Shown: piece after piece, positions 1 through 8,513 of the stretch
Layout of the letters: each line of letters opens with the position of its first letter
Position numbering within the stretch: the first letter of the stretch is position 1
From: CAWJMD01 sp963700925
Lineage (GTDB): Bacteria; Actinomycetota; Actinomycetes; Actinomycetales; CAWJMD01
Length of the DNA: 64,000 nucleotides
Assembly (NCBI GenBank): GCA_963700925.1
Contig: OY969553.1
Location: forward strand, 4,092,001 to 4,156,000
Reading direction: 5' to 3'
The notes under the pieces: model-generated
The model's input: the letters and a program-made list of their open reading frames with translations, nothing else
What the model was told of the DNA's origin: nothing
Database searches by the model: none
Made by a program: the position numbers and the translations under genes

Positions 1-2
1 TG

Positions 3-608
3 GGCGGCCCGGCGGCCGCATGGGAGGACGACGTGGCGCCGTGGCTACCGGCCACGCGCGACTTGTTGCGCCAGGCAGTCGCCGGCGGACTGCCGACGCT
101 GGGCATCTGCCTCGGCGCGCAGCTGCTCGCGATGGCGACGGGAGGCACGGTCGAGCGCGGCCCGGACGGTCCCGAGCTGGGGGTGCTGGGCGTGCTGCTG
201 GCGCCGTCCGCCGCCGACGACGAGCTGGCCGGGCACCTCGCCGTCACGCTCGGCGCCGGGATCGCGGCACCTCAGGGCCACCACGACTCCATCTCCGTCC
301 TACCGCCGGGGGCGACCCTCCTGGCCTCGTCGCCCCGCTACCCGCACCAGTTGTTCCGCGTCGGCGAGCGGGCCTGGGGTCTGCAGTACCACCCGGAGGT
401 GCTTCCCGAGGACTTCGAGGCGTGGATGGTGGAGGACACTCCCCATCTGACCGCTGCCGGCACCAGCGCCGTGGCGGTGATGCAGGCGTTCGCTGCCGCG
501 CGAGATGCGTTGCTGCACAGTGCACGTGCCCATGCCGAGGCGTTCGCGCGTGTCGTCCGGCGCCACGCGGCCGGGCAGCACACCGAACCCCTGCTGACAA
601 AGTGCTGA
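3..608 (+). CDS. Type 1 glutamine amidotransferase, 5' end missing
   Basis: The reading frame is already open at the first bases of the window (residues GGPAAAWEDD before the first possible GTG at 33), so the start lies outside. The visible part has the class I glutaminase nucleophile elbow GICLGAQ and the catalytic histidine in QYHPEV, as in GMP-synthase-like amidotransferases that hydrolyse glutamine to ammonia. The C-terminal ~70 residues are alanine/arginine-rich and helical. It lies just upstream of glnE on the same strand with a 30-bp gap, which fits a nitrogen-metabolism setting. The acceptor substrate cannot be told from the sequence; a stand-alone amidotransferase is the safest name. 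Confidence 0.85.
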   Translation, partial: GGPAAAWEDDVAPWLPATRDLLRQAVAGGLPTLGICLGAQLLAMATGGTVERGPDGPELGVLGVLLAPSAADDELAGHLAVTLGAGIAAPQGHHDSISVLPPGATLLASSPRYPHQLFRVGERAWGLQYHPEVLPEDFEAWMVEDTPHLTAAGTSAVAVMQAFAAARDALLHSARAHAEAFARVVRRHAAGQHTEPLLTKC

Positions 609-638
609 CAAAATGCTGAACCGACCAGAACCACGCAC

Positions 639-3600
639 GTGAACCGTTCCGGCACCAGCGGCACGCGTCCGAGCAGCCCGACCGGAACGCTCGCGAGGCT
701 GGGGTTCGCCGACCCCGCCCGTGCCCTGACCCTGCTGCAGGACGAGGCCCTGGCCGGCCTGGTGGACCCGTTCGACGACGTCTTCGACGACGGGCTGCTG
801 CGGGCACTCGCCGACACGGCCGACCCCAACCAGGCTCTGCTGGCGCTGATCCGAGTGCTCACCGAGGCCCACGTCCAGCAGGCCGGCAACCGCAGGCGCG
901 GCGAGGACCCCGGCCGGCTGGAGCCAGGGCGTCTGCACGCCATGGTGCGCACCGGAGGCGTGCACCGTGACCGCCTGCTGGCCGTGCTCGGAGCGTCGGT
1001 GGCGCTGGGCGACCAGCTGGTACGCCACCCGGACGACTGGACCGTGCTGCTCGAGCCGGATCCCGAGCTGCCGGAGGAGCTGCGGCGCGACCTGGTCTCA
1101 GCGGTCGGCGCGGACCCCGACGCCGACGTCCCCGTCGCCTCGCTGAGCGGGACCGAGGCCGAGAACGCGCTCCGCCGGGCCTACCGGCGGCGCCTGCTGG
1201 CCCTCGCCGGGCGCGATCTCGCCGCCGCGGAGCCCGCCCTCATCGTCGACCGGGTCAGCCTCGAGCTGGCAGACCTGGCGGCGGCAGCCCTGGAGGCGGC
1301 GCTCGCCGTCGCCCGCGGTGAGCTCGACGACCACGGCGCCGGCTGCCGCCTGACGGTGATCGGCATGGGCAAGGCCGGCGGACGGGAGCTCAACTACGTC
1401 AGCGACGTCGACGTGATCTACGTCGTCGAGCCGGCCGACGGCACCGACGAGGAGGCAGCGCTCGCAACGGGAACGAAGCTCGCGTCCGCGCTCGCGCGCG
1501 TCTGCTCGGCCAGCACCGCCGAGGGCACCCTGTGGCCCGTCGACGCCGCGCTTCGTCCGGAGGGCAAGGACGGTCCACTCGTGCGCACCGTCGCGAGCCA
1601 CCGCGCCTACTACGAGCGGTGGGCCAAGACGTGGGAGTTCCAGGCCCTGCTCAAGGCCAGGCCGGTCGCCGGCGACGCCGAGGTAGGCGAGCAGTACCTC
1701 GCGGCCATCGGCCCGCTGATCTGGCAGGCGGCGGGCCGCGACAACTTCGTCTCCGACGTGCAGGCGATGCGTCGGCGGGTCGAGTCGCACGTGCCCAGCA
1801 GGGAGAGCGAGCGGCAGCTCAAGCTCGGTCCCGGTGGCTTGCGCGACGTCGAGTTCAGCGTGCAGCTTCTGCAGCTGGTGCACGGCCGGGCCGAGGAGCG
1901 CCTCCGCACCCCGAACACCTTGGAGGGCCTCGAGCTGCTGTCGACGTACGGCTACGTCGGACGTGACGACGCCGGTGCCCTCGACACCGCCTACCGCGAC
2001 CTGCGCGTGCTCGAGCACCGGCTGCAGCTGGCTCGCCTGCGCCGGACTCACGTGCTCCCCGAGGGTGAGGAGGACCGGCGGCGACTCGCGCGGGCCGCCC
2101 GGCTCGGCGGCACCGACGGCCTCGACCGCCGGTGGAGGGAGACGCGCTCTGTCGTCCGTCCCCTGCACGAAAGGCTTTTCTACCGGCCGGTTCTCGCGGC
2201 CGCGGCCCGACTGACGGCCGACGAGGCGAGGCTGACCCCGGACGCCGCCCGGGCGATGCTGCAGGCACTCGGGTACCGCGACCCCGCCGGCGCCTTGCGG
2301 CATCTCAAGACGCTGACCGACGGTGTCAGCCGGCGCGCCGCGATCCAGCGCCAGCTGCTGCCAGTGCTGCTCGGCTGGTTCGCGGAGGGAGCCGACCCGG
2401 ACGGCGGGCTGTTGGCCTTCCGCAAGGTCAGCGACGCGCTGGGCGCCACGCACTGGTACCTCAAGATGCTGCGCGACTCCGGCGCGGCCGCCGAGCGGAT
2501 GGCGAGAGTCCTGTCGGCCGGGCAGTACGCGTCCGACCTGCTCTCGCGGCAGCCCGAGGCCACCCGCTGGCTCGGGTCGGACGATGACCTGGCACCCCGC
2601 TCGGCGGCGTCGTTGACCGCGGAGGTCGGCACAGCCGTTGCGCGCCACCGTGATCCGGCTGCGGCTGTGGGCGCGGCGCGGTCGGTGCGCGGACGTGAGC
2701 TGCTGCGGACCGCCTTGGCCGACCTCGCGGGTGTCGTCGACTTGGACGAGGTCGGTGTCGCGCTGTCCGGCGCGACGAATGCCGCCGTCGGGGGAGCGCT
2801 GACCGTCGCGTGCCGCAAGGTCGCGCAGGACCGTTCGGTCGAGCAGCTGCCGACGCGCGTCGCCGTGATCGGAATGGGCCGCCTGGGTGGGCAGGAGCTC
2901 GGCTACGGCAGCGACGCGGACGTGATGTTCGTGCACGACCCGGTCGACGAAGCCGACGAGGGAGAGGCCCAGGCCGTCGCGCACGCCGTCTTCGCGGAGC
3001 TTCAGAAGGTGCTGCGCGCCACCGGCGCGACGCCAACGGTGGACGTCGACGCCTCCCTTCGGCCGGAGGGCCGTGACGGCCCCCTCGTCCGGTCGCTCGA
3101 CTCGTACGCCGAGTACTACCGCCGCTGGTCGTCGGGATGGGAGGCGCAGGCCCTGCTGCGCGCCGCTCCGGTGGCCGGCGACGCCGAGCTGGGGCAGCAG
3201 TTCGTCCAGCTGATCGACCCACTGCGCTACCCCGAGTCGGGTCTCGACCCGGGCGCGGTGCGTGAGCTGCGGCGCATCAAGGCCCGTGTCGAGTCGGAGC
3301 GCCTGCCCCGAGGGGTCGCCCCGAGTCGCCACCTCAAGCTCGGCCCCGGCGGGCTCGCCGACGTCGAGTGGACCGTGCAGCTGCTGCAGATGCAGCACGC
3401 GGGCCGGCACACCGGCCTGAGGACGACGTCAACGCTCGGCGCGCTGCGGGCCGCGGTGGCGGCCGACCTCGTGACCGATGCCGACGCCGGGACCCTGGAG
3501 CACGCGTGGGCGGTCACCTCGAAGCTGCGAAACGCGTTGGTGCTGTGGAGAGGTCGCACGACGGACGTGATGCCGACCGACAGGCGCGACCTCGACGGAA

Positions 3601-3710
3601 CGGCACGCCTCCTCGGTTACGCCGCGACGCACGTCGGGGCTCTCGAGGACGACGTGCTGCGCACCATGCGGCACGCCCGCTCGGTCGTCGAGAGGATCTT
3701 CTACGGCTGA
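639..3710 (+). CDS. glnE: Bifunctional glutamine synthetase adenylyltransferase/deadenylase GlnE
   Basis: This enzyme attaches AMP to, and removes it from, a tyrosine of glutamine synthetase, tuning ammonia assimilation. The 1,023-residue length is typical. Two nucleotidyltransferase halves are visible, each with a GMGxxGGxEL stretch followed by an S-D-x-D metal site: N-terminal half around residues 241-258 (SDVDVIYV) and C-terminal half around 745-763 (SDADVMFV). Each half is followed by an RPEGxDGPLVR motif and an LKLGPGGLxDVE motif. The GTG start at 639 has no strong ribosome site. Its substrate protein, glnA, lies 5.6 kb downstream on the other strand. Having both nearby is common in actinobacteria. 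Confidence 0.97.
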   Translation: MNRSGTSGTRPSSPTGTLARLGFADPARALTLLQDEALAGLVDPFDDVFDDGLLRALADTADPNQALLALIRVLTEAHVQQAGNRRRGEDPGRLEPGRLHAMVRTGGVHRDRLLAVLGASVALGDQLVRHPDDWTVLLEPDPELPEELRRDLVSAVGADPDADVPVASLSGTEAENALRRAYRRRLLALAGRDLAAAEPALIVDRVSLELADLAAAALEAALAVARGELDDHGAGCRLTVIGMGKAGGRELNYVSDVDVIYVVEPADGTDEEAALATGTKLASALARVCSASTAEGTLWPVDAALRPEGKDGPLVRTVASHRAYYERWAKTWEFQALLKARPVAGDAEVGEQYLAAIGPLIWQAAGRDNFVSDVQAMRRRVESHVPSRESERQLKLGPGGLRDVEFSVQLLQLVHGRAEERLRTPNTLEGLELLSTYGYVGRDDAGALDTAYRDLRVLEHRLQLARLRRTHVLPEGEEDRRRLARAARLGGTDGLDRRWRETRSVVRPLHERLFYRPVLAAAARLTADEARLTPDAARAMLQALGYRDPAGALRHLKTLTDGVSRRAAIQRQLLPVLLGWFAEGADPDGGLLAFRKVSDALGATHWYLKMLRDSGAAAERMARVLSAGQYASDLLSRQPEATRWLGSDDDLAPRSAASLTAEVGTAVARHRDPAAAVGAARSVRGRELLRTALADLAGVVDLDEVGVALSGATNAAVGGALTVACRKVAQDRSVEQLPTRVAVIGMGRLGGQELGYGSDADVMFVHDPVDEADEGEAQAVAHAVFAELQKVLRATGATPTVDVDASLRPEGRDGPLVRSLDSYAEYYRRWSSGWEAQALLRAAPVAGDAELGQQFVQLIDPLRYPESGLDPGAVRELRRIKARVESERLPRGVAPSRHLKLGPGGLADVEWTVQLLQMQHAGRHTGLRTTSTLGALRAAVAADLVTDADAGTLEHAWAVTSKLRNALVLWRGRTTDVMPTDRRDLDGTARLLGYAATHVGALEDDVLRTMRHARSVVERIFYG

Positions 3711-3730
3711 GCCGCGAGCTCGCGCAGGGG

Positions 3731-5026
3731 CTACTGCCCGACGATGACGTTCACGTTGCGCGGCCAGTTCAGGTACCGGACAGCAAGATTCGTCATCACG
3801 GCGAACCGGTTGCGGTTGCTCAGCAGGAACAGGATGTGCAGGCCGAGCCACGCCAGCCAGGCCAGCCAGCCTCGGAAGCTGATACCGGCGGGCAGCTGGG
3901 CAACTGCTGCGTGCCGACCGATCGTCGCCATGATCCCCTTGTCCAGGTACGAGAAGGAGGTTGCCGGCATCCCTGCGATCGTCCGCCGAATCTGTTCTGC
4001 GACATGCGTTCCCTGCTGGATGGCGGGCTGCGCCAGCTGCGGCTGGGGGTTGTCGGTGTCGGCGCTGACGTCGCCGATGGCGAACACGTTGGTGAGTCCG
4101 ACGACGCGCTGGTCGGTGCCGACCTGGATCCGTCCGCCCTTGCCCTGGGGCAGTCCCCACTGCGAGACCACGCGGTGGGCGGTGACGCCCGTCGCCCAGA
4201 TCACGGTGCGAGTCGGGATCACCTCGCCGTCGTCGAGCCTCACCTCGGTGTCGGTCACCTCGGCCACGCTCTTGCCGAGACGCAGGTCGACACCACGCTT
4301 GCGCAGCGCCTTGCCGGCGTAGGAGCGCAGCCTCTTCTTGAACGGAGAGAGCACGTCGTCGCCCATTTCGACGAGCACCACGCGCATCGCGTCCGCGTCG
4401 AGCTCCGGGTAGGCGTACGGCAAGGCGCCGCGCACCATCTCGGCGAGAGTGCCTGCCATCTCGACGCCGGTGGCACCTCCGCCGACGACCACGATCGTGC
4501 CCCGGCCGTGGTTGTCCTTCGCACGCGCGAGCTCGTCGAGCTCGGTGAAGAGGTGGTCGCGCGTCTCGAGGGCCTCCGAGCGGGTGTAGATCGTCAGCGA
4601 GTGCTCCTCCGCACCGGGGATGCCGAAGAAGTTCGCGCGGACGCCCGTGCCGATGACGAGGTAGTCGTAGTCGATGAGCTCGCCCTCGGCGAGCCGCACC
4701 TGCTGGGCCTCGGTGTCGACACCGACCACGGTGCCGCGCCGGAAGCGCGCGTTCTGGTGCTTCACGGCGAAGGCGCGTAGGGCGTACGTGACGTCGCCGG
4801 GGTTCAGACCGCCGGTCGCGACCTGGTAGAGCAGCGGCTGGAAGGTGTTGAACCCGTTGCGGTCGATGAGCAGCACGTCGACATCCGCCCAGCGCAAGGA
4901 CTGCACGGCCGACATGCCGCCGAAGCCGGCGCCGACGATCACGACGCGCGGCCGGGACCGCTCGCTCACCTGCTTGGTGCGCGTCGGCAGCGTCTCGGTG
5001 CTCTTCTGGGTGACCGTGTCGGCCAT
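3731..5026 (-). CDS. ndh: Type II NADH dehydrogenase (NAD(P)/FAD oxidoreductase)
   Basis: Predicted single-subunit NADH:quinone oxidoreductase of the inner membrane face, passing electrons from NADH to menaquinone without proton pumping. An N-terminal FAD Rossmann motif (VVIVGAGFGGMSA) sits at about residues 28-40 and a second dinucleotide motif (VVVGGGATGVEMAG) near the middle. The FAD-contacting VFAIGDVSAD follows, and the tail is hydrophobic and aromatic (RGWLAWLAWLGLH), typical of membrane-attached NDH-2. I chose ATG 5026 rather than the more upstream 5083 because a GGAGGAG ribosome site lies 11 nt upstream of it. That gives 431 residues. The gene is convergent with glnE, 20 bp apart. Confidence 0.93.
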   Translation of the reverse strand: MADTVTQKSTETLPTRTKQVSERSRPRVVIVGAGFGGMSAVQSLRWADVDVLLIDRNGFNTFQPLLYQVATGGLNPGDVTYALRAFAVKHQNARFRRGTVVGVDTEAQQVRLAEGELIDYDYLVIGTGVRANFFGIPGAEEHSLTIYTRSEALETRDHLFTELDELARAKDNHGRGTIVVVGGGATGVEMAGTLAEMVRGALPYAYPELDADAMRVVLVEMGDDVLSPFKKRLRSYAGKALRKRGVDLRLGKSVAEVTDTEVRLDDGEVIPTRTVIWATGVTAHRVVSQWGLPQGKGGRIQVGTDQRVVGLTNVFAIGDVSADTDNPQPQLAQPAIQQGTHVAEQIRRTIAGMPATSFSYLDKGIMATIGRHAAVAQLPAGISFRGWLAWLAWLGLHILFLLSNRNRFAVMTNLAVRYLNWPRNVNVIVGQ

Positions 5027-5157
5027 GGTGCTCGGTTCTCCTCCGTCGAGTGGGGCTCGGATCTCGCATGTGCCCTCACTCAATGGAACACCCGCCGCGC
5101 GCCCCGAATGTCCCCAGGGAGGCTCCTCGGCGGGTGAGGTGCCTCACGTGCGGGGCG

Positions 5158-5163
5158 TAGTCT
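5158..5163 (+). promoter_or_regulatory. -10 element TAGTCT of a leaderless promoter
   Basis: TAGTCT is followed by exactly 6 nt and then the GTG at 5170, the spacing typical of leaderless transcripts in actinobacteria. No ribosome site is visible. It supports 5170 as the original start of the degraded EAL gene. Confidence 0.5.
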
Positions 5164-5169
5164 CGGGTC

Positions 5170-6444
5170 GTGGCGCTGGGGCGTTCCGAGTCCGACACCT
5201 TGTTGGGTCGTAGCTGGGTCGTAGCTGGGTCGTAGCTGGGTCGTAGCTGGGTCGACGGGCTGGCGGCATCGCCACTCCCGGTCGCGTCCGTGACGGTCGA
5301 GGGCACGTCATCTACCGCGCGAACGCCGCCTTCGCTGCGCTGCTGGGACGAGGGGCGCACGAGCTGGCCGGCCACGATGTGGCTGCGCTCCTCGAGCGGC
5401 TCGACAGGCCGGCCACCGCGGGGCTGCTGACGTTTCTCGAGACCGGCCTGGACATGTCCGTCGACGAGTGCCTCCACATGCGACCCGACGGCACGGTCGC
5501 TCGACTCCAGGCCTTCATGATGGTCGTGCGCGACCCCGACCGCACGCCGCTGTATCTCGTGCTGACGCTGGCCGACGTCACTGAACGGCACGCTCAGGCC
5601 GGGGACTTCGCCACGCAGTCGCTGCTCCTCGAGAGGATCGCGCGTCGCGATCGCCTCGAAGACGTGCTCGACGGCCTGTGCCGTTCGATCGAGCACCGGG
5701 CGCCCGGCACGCGCTGCACGGTGATGCTGCTCAACTCCGATGGGCGAACCTTCCGGCACGGGGCGGGTCCGAGCATGTCGGAGGCCTACTGCCTGGCGAT
5801 CGACGGCGTTCATCCCGGTGGCCGAGGAGATCGGAACCATCCCGGAGATCGGCGACTGGGTCTTCGGCGAGGCCTGTCGGCAGTACGCAGCGTGGCACGA
5901 GAGCCACCCGGTGATGCCGGTCATCGCCGTGAACGTCTCGCCCCGCCAGCTCGCCGACACCAGCTTCGTCGAGATGGTCACTCGTGCCCTGAGGGCTCAC
6001 GCCATGCCCGTCGAGGCGGTTCGGTTCGAGCTGACCGAGACGACTTTCGCGGACTCGGTCGTGGACGGTGGGGTGCTCGCGGCACTACGCGCCCTCGGCG
6101 TCCGCCTCTCGGTCGATGACTTCGGCAGCGGTCACAGCTCGCTGGCGCGGCTTCGCAGCCTCGCAGTGCAGGAGCTGAAGATCGACCGGTCGTTCATCGA
6201 CGGGCTCGGCACGGAGCCGGGTGACAGTGCGATCGTGTCGGCAATCGTCAGGATGGCGGCCGAGCTCGGACTCGACGTGGTCGCGGAGGGGGTGGAGACC
6301 CGCGTGCAGCTTGACGAGCTGCGGTGGCTCGGCTGCGGTCGGGTGCAGGGCTACCTGTTTGCGCGTCCTTCACCTCCGACGACGTTCGACCGGCTGCTCT
6401 CGGACCACGTGTGGCTGCCGCTCGCCGGCGGGGAGCTCGACTAG
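5170..6444 (+). pseudogene. Degraded PAS-GAF-(GGDEF)-EAL cyclic-di-GMP protein
   Basis: Remnant of a multi-domain c-di-GMP signalling protein. After the tandem-repeat lesion, one frame gives a PAS domain (about 5283-5590, ending DVTERHAQ) and the first part of a GAF domain ending at CLAIDG near 5808. The sequence then jumps, one frame over, into the middle of an EAL domain starting FIPVAEEIG at 5809. The rest of GAF, any GGDEF domain and the first part of EAL, including the EAL signature itself, are missing. The surviving EAL part still has NVSPRQL, the VDDFGSG loop, KIDRSF and the AEGVET glutamate. With the catalytic E-x-L lost it cannot be a working phosphodiesterase. It is divergent from ndh. 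Confidence 0.85.
5205..5254 (+). repeat. 11-bp tandem repeat, four copies plus a partial
   Basis: Four perfect copies of GGGTCGTAGCT (5205-5248) are followed by a partial fifth (5249-5254). The unit length is not a multiple of three, and the array carries TAG stops. Removing the four full copies (44 bp) would join the GTG at 5170 in frame with the downstream PAS domain, so the array looks like the lesion that broke the start of this gene. Confidence 0.9.
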
Positions 6445-6599
6445 GCCGATCGAGATAGGCCGATCGAAGAACCTCCGTGACGCCGAGAGCATTCCGGCGC
6501 ATCGTCCGCGTTCGGAGGACGCAGCCCCAACAGGAGTGCACTCTGGGTAGGCCCCCTCACTCGACTGGGCCATCAGCTCGTCCAAGGGATCCCCCCAAT

Positions 6600-7496
6600 A
6601 TGAAGCGCACAGTTACTGTCGCCCTGGTCCTTCCGTTCCTGACCGGACTGCTGTTCTCGGCCGGTGGACCTGCTCAGTCCGCGATCGACACGACACCCCC
6701 CACCCTCAACGCCCCGGTGAAGTCATCCTTCACGGTGGGGCAGCAGATCCCCGTCGGCTACGTGCCGGACTGCGGCGACGGAGAGTCGTGGGACCTCCGG
6801 ATGGGCGTCGGCGAGAACTTCAAGTGGACCGGCTCGGACGCCTCCGGGCCCGTGCGTTACAGCCTCGTCGAGAACACCGGTCTGGACGGGGCCGTCGAGG
6901 TCTTTGCAGGCAGCGCGCAGACGTCCTATGCGGGCCTGGGCGCCAACAGCAACCAGGACTGCGGCGGTGGGAACTCCACGGTGTACGAGTGGAACCTGAC
7001 CGCGACGGACGCGGCCGGCAACGCGACGACCCGCAACATCTACGGCGGACGGATCAGGCTGACGCAGGACAACAACCTCGCGGACCTCGCCGACTACGCC
7101 AACAAGCCGCAGATCGCCTACACCGGCGCATGGCCCCTGTCGTCGTGCGCGTGCTGGTCGCAGAACGGCGTGCACAAGACCAGCGCGAAGGGCGCCGCGG
7201 CCACCATCAAGGTCGCCCTGCCCTTCAGCCAGTTTCCCGCCAGCGCGGTCAGCACCAACTACACCCACGTCGGTCTCGTCATGCACAAGGGGCCGGACCG
7301 CGGGAAGTTCCAGGTGTACGTCAACGGCGTCCTCAAGGGGACGGTCGACACCTACGCCGCGACGAACCAGCCGCGAATGGTGGTGTGGCAGACCGCACTT
7401 GGTGGAGCTAGCGCGAGCAACTCCACGATCAAGATCGTGAACCTGGCGACGCCGGGCCGGCCCCGCATCGACCTGGACGCAGTGCTGACCAACTGA
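6600..7496 (+). CDS. Secreted protein of unknown function
   Basis: A 298-residue exported protein. The ATG at 6600 begins a clear signal peptide (MKRTVTVALVLPFLTGLLF, cleavage near AQSA), and an AAGGGAT-like ribosome site sits about 10 nt upstream. The mature part starts with TTPPTL and resembles a bacterial Ig-like or cadherin-like fold (YEWNLTATDAAGNATT). It contains cysteines in CGDGE, QDCGGG and SSCACW that could pair outside the cell. A C-terminal half with YVNGVLKGTVDTY recalls beta-sandwich carbohydrate-binding domains, but I cannot name the family. A hairpin region follows the stop. Confidence 0.75.
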   Translation: MKRTVTVALVLPFLTGLLFSAGGPAQSAIDTTPPTLNAPVKSSFTVGQQIPVGYVPDCGDGESWDLRMGVGENFKWTGSDASGPVRYSLVENTGLDGAVEVFAGSAQTSYAGLGANSNQDCGGGNSTVYEWNLTATDAAGNATTRNIYGGRIRLTQDNNLADLADYANKPQIAYTGAWPLSSCACWSQNGVHKTSAKGAAATIKVALPFSQFPASAVSTNYTHVGLVMHKGPDRGKFQVYVNGVLKGTVDTYAATNQPRMVVWQTALGGASASNSTIKIVNLATPGRPRIDLDAVLTN

Positions 7497-7524
7497 GCCT
7501 GCGGGCTCAGCGCCTAGGGCGCTG
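7495..7524 (+). terminator. Double hairpin after the secreted-protein gene
   Basis: Two adjacent stem-loops: GAGCC/GGCTC (7495-7508) and CAGCGCC-TAG-GGCGCTG (7508-7524, 7-bp perfect stem). There is no T tract, as is usual for actinobacterial terminators. Confidence 0.5.
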
Positions 7525-7532
7525 ACGCTCCA

Positions 7533-7538
7533 TAGACT
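7533..7538 (+). promoter_or_regulatory. -10 element TAGACT, leaderless start
   Basis: TAGACT, 6 nt, then ATG at 7545. No ribosome site is present, so the next gene is probably translated from a leaderless transcript. Confidence 0.55.
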
Positions 7539-7544
7539 CGGCCC

Positions 7545-7871
7545 ATGTCGCAGACCGAGCCGCCACCGATCGCCCACTCGATCCCGTACGTCGACCATCA
7601 CACGGGAGCCAAACGCGTCCTCCTCATGCACCTGAGACCACCAGGGGCCACGTCGAAGATCCCGCCCGTCGTCAGCATCGACGGACGTCAGTACGTGGTC
7701 TTCTGGGGCACTGTGGCCTTCGAGGTCCCGGCCGACCGGCCCGTGCACGTCAGCGTCCACCTCATCGCGAACACCATGACTCAAGCAGGGACCGCGCTGC
7801 TGTTGCCGCCGCACAAGCCAGAGCTGACCTACAACACGAACTACATGAGCGGCCAGGCTTCGCTGAGCTGA
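7545..7871 (+). CDS. Small conserved-looking protein, function unknown
   Basis: A 108-residue soluble protein without signal peptide or membrane segment. It is rich in beta-prone stretches (RQYVVFWGTVAFEVPADR, HVSVHLIANTM), suggesting a small beta-sandwich or barrel. I do not recognise the family. The start is supported by a -10 element placed 6 nt upstream of the ATG. It lies between a secreted protein and a convergent two-gene unit, and nothing in the context assigns a role. Confidence 0.65.
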   Translation: MSQTEPPPIAHSIPYVDHHTGAKRVLLMHLRPPGATSKIPPVVSIDGRQYVVFWGTVAFEVPADRPVHVSVHLIANTMTQAGTALLLPPHKPELTYNTNYMSGQASLS

Positions 7872-7876
7872 CCCGG

Positions 7877-8032
7877 CTAGGTGCGCCGGGTCTGCTTCGG
7901 TGCCAGTGAGGTGACGTACGCGAGGGCGGCGTCGAGGATCGGCAACAGCTTCTCGGGAGTCGCGAGCAGGTCAGCACGAACCGTGACGTACTCCGGTCGG
8001 TCGTAGAGCTCGACGGCGGAACGCTCGGTCAT
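7877..8032 (-). CDS. 51-residue protein coupled to the DUF1801 gene
   Basis: A short frame, MTERSAVELYDRPEYV to KQTRRT, beginning at an ATGA overlap with the stop of the DUF1801 gene (ATG 8032-8030, TGA 8031-8029). This overlap is the main evidence that it is real, because it implies translational coupling. The sequence is amphipathic-helical (LLATPEKLLPILDAALAY) with no membrane segment. Function is unknown; it could be a partner of the DUF1801 protein. Confidence 0.55.
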   Translation of the reverse strand: MTERSAVELYDRPEYVTVRADLLATPEKLLPILDAALAYVTSLAPKQTRRT

Positions 8033-8394
8033 GCCGACCTCGACTCGATCCAGGCTCTGATCAGGTTCTGCAGACTGCCTCGCTTGGCATCGAGATCTGT
8101 TGCGTCGGTGAAGCGAGCCACGCGGCCGGTATCGCCCCCGCCCTCCAGCAGCCCGTCAGGGTCGGGCAGCGAGGCGCCCGTGTGGAACAGCAGCGAGACG
8201 GCCCGCTTGGACCGTGGGTAGAACGAGGCGATGTTGCCCTCGAACATGAAGGTGGGCGCTTTCCACTTGATGGTCTCCTGCACGCGCGGGTCGGTATCGA
8301 GGAGCACCTCGCGCACGGCCTGCACCAGAGCCTTCTGAGGGTTGTCGTAGCTCTCGAACCACTCGTCCACCACGGGGTTGCGGTTGTTGTGCAC
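8029..8394 (-). CDS. DUF1801 family protein
   Basis: A 121-residue protein with the DUF1801 pattern: a PQKALVQAVREVLL helix, ETIKWKAPTFMFEGNIASF and a following VSLLFHTGA strand. The family is small, widespread and of unsettled function; some members have been linked by name to iron-chaperone-like folds. The GTG start at 8394 is preceded by an AGGAGGT ribosome site 7 nt away. It overlaps the downstream 51-residue frame by ATGA. It is divergent from the DinB gene. Confidence 0.85.
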   Translation of the reverse strand: MHNNRNPVVDEWFESYDNPQKALVQAVREVLLDTDPRVQETIKWKAPTFMFEGNIASFYPRSKRAVSLLFHTGASLPDPDGLLEGGGDTGRVARFTDATDLDAKRGSLQNLIRAWIESRSA

Positions 8395-8463
8395 GCTGCC
8401 ACCTCCTGATCCGACTCACCGGCTGGTGATTGAGCCTATTGGCGCGGGCCTGGGCGAAAGGGT

Positions 8464-8498
8464 GAAGACTTCGGGGTCTCAGTGACACCGAAGTTTTC
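8464..8498 (+). repeat. Palindromic element, copy A
   Basis: GAAGACTTCGG, a 13-nt loop, then CCGAAGTTTTC (11-bp stem with one G-T pair). It is closely similar to the hairpin at 9292-9338, including the loop ending GACA. It sits in the 5' leader of the DinB gene, just before the ribosome site. Confidence 0.75.
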
Positions 8499-8513
8499 GA
8501 CAGAGGGACTGTG

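Noticed and set aside
1098..3410. Long minus-strand frame across glnE
   Set aside because: Antisense shadow of a GC-rich gene; no recognisable motifs, and glnE is unmistakable on the plus strand.
5027..5083. Upstream ndh start at 5083
   Set aside because: It has no ribosome site; the ATG at 5026 has GGAGGAG at good spacing and matches the expected N-terminal length.
5205..5254. CRISPR-like repeat
   Set aside because: Units are 11 bp with no spacers: a simple tandem slippage array. The 12-bp array at 16.63 kb was rejected as CRISPR for the same reason.
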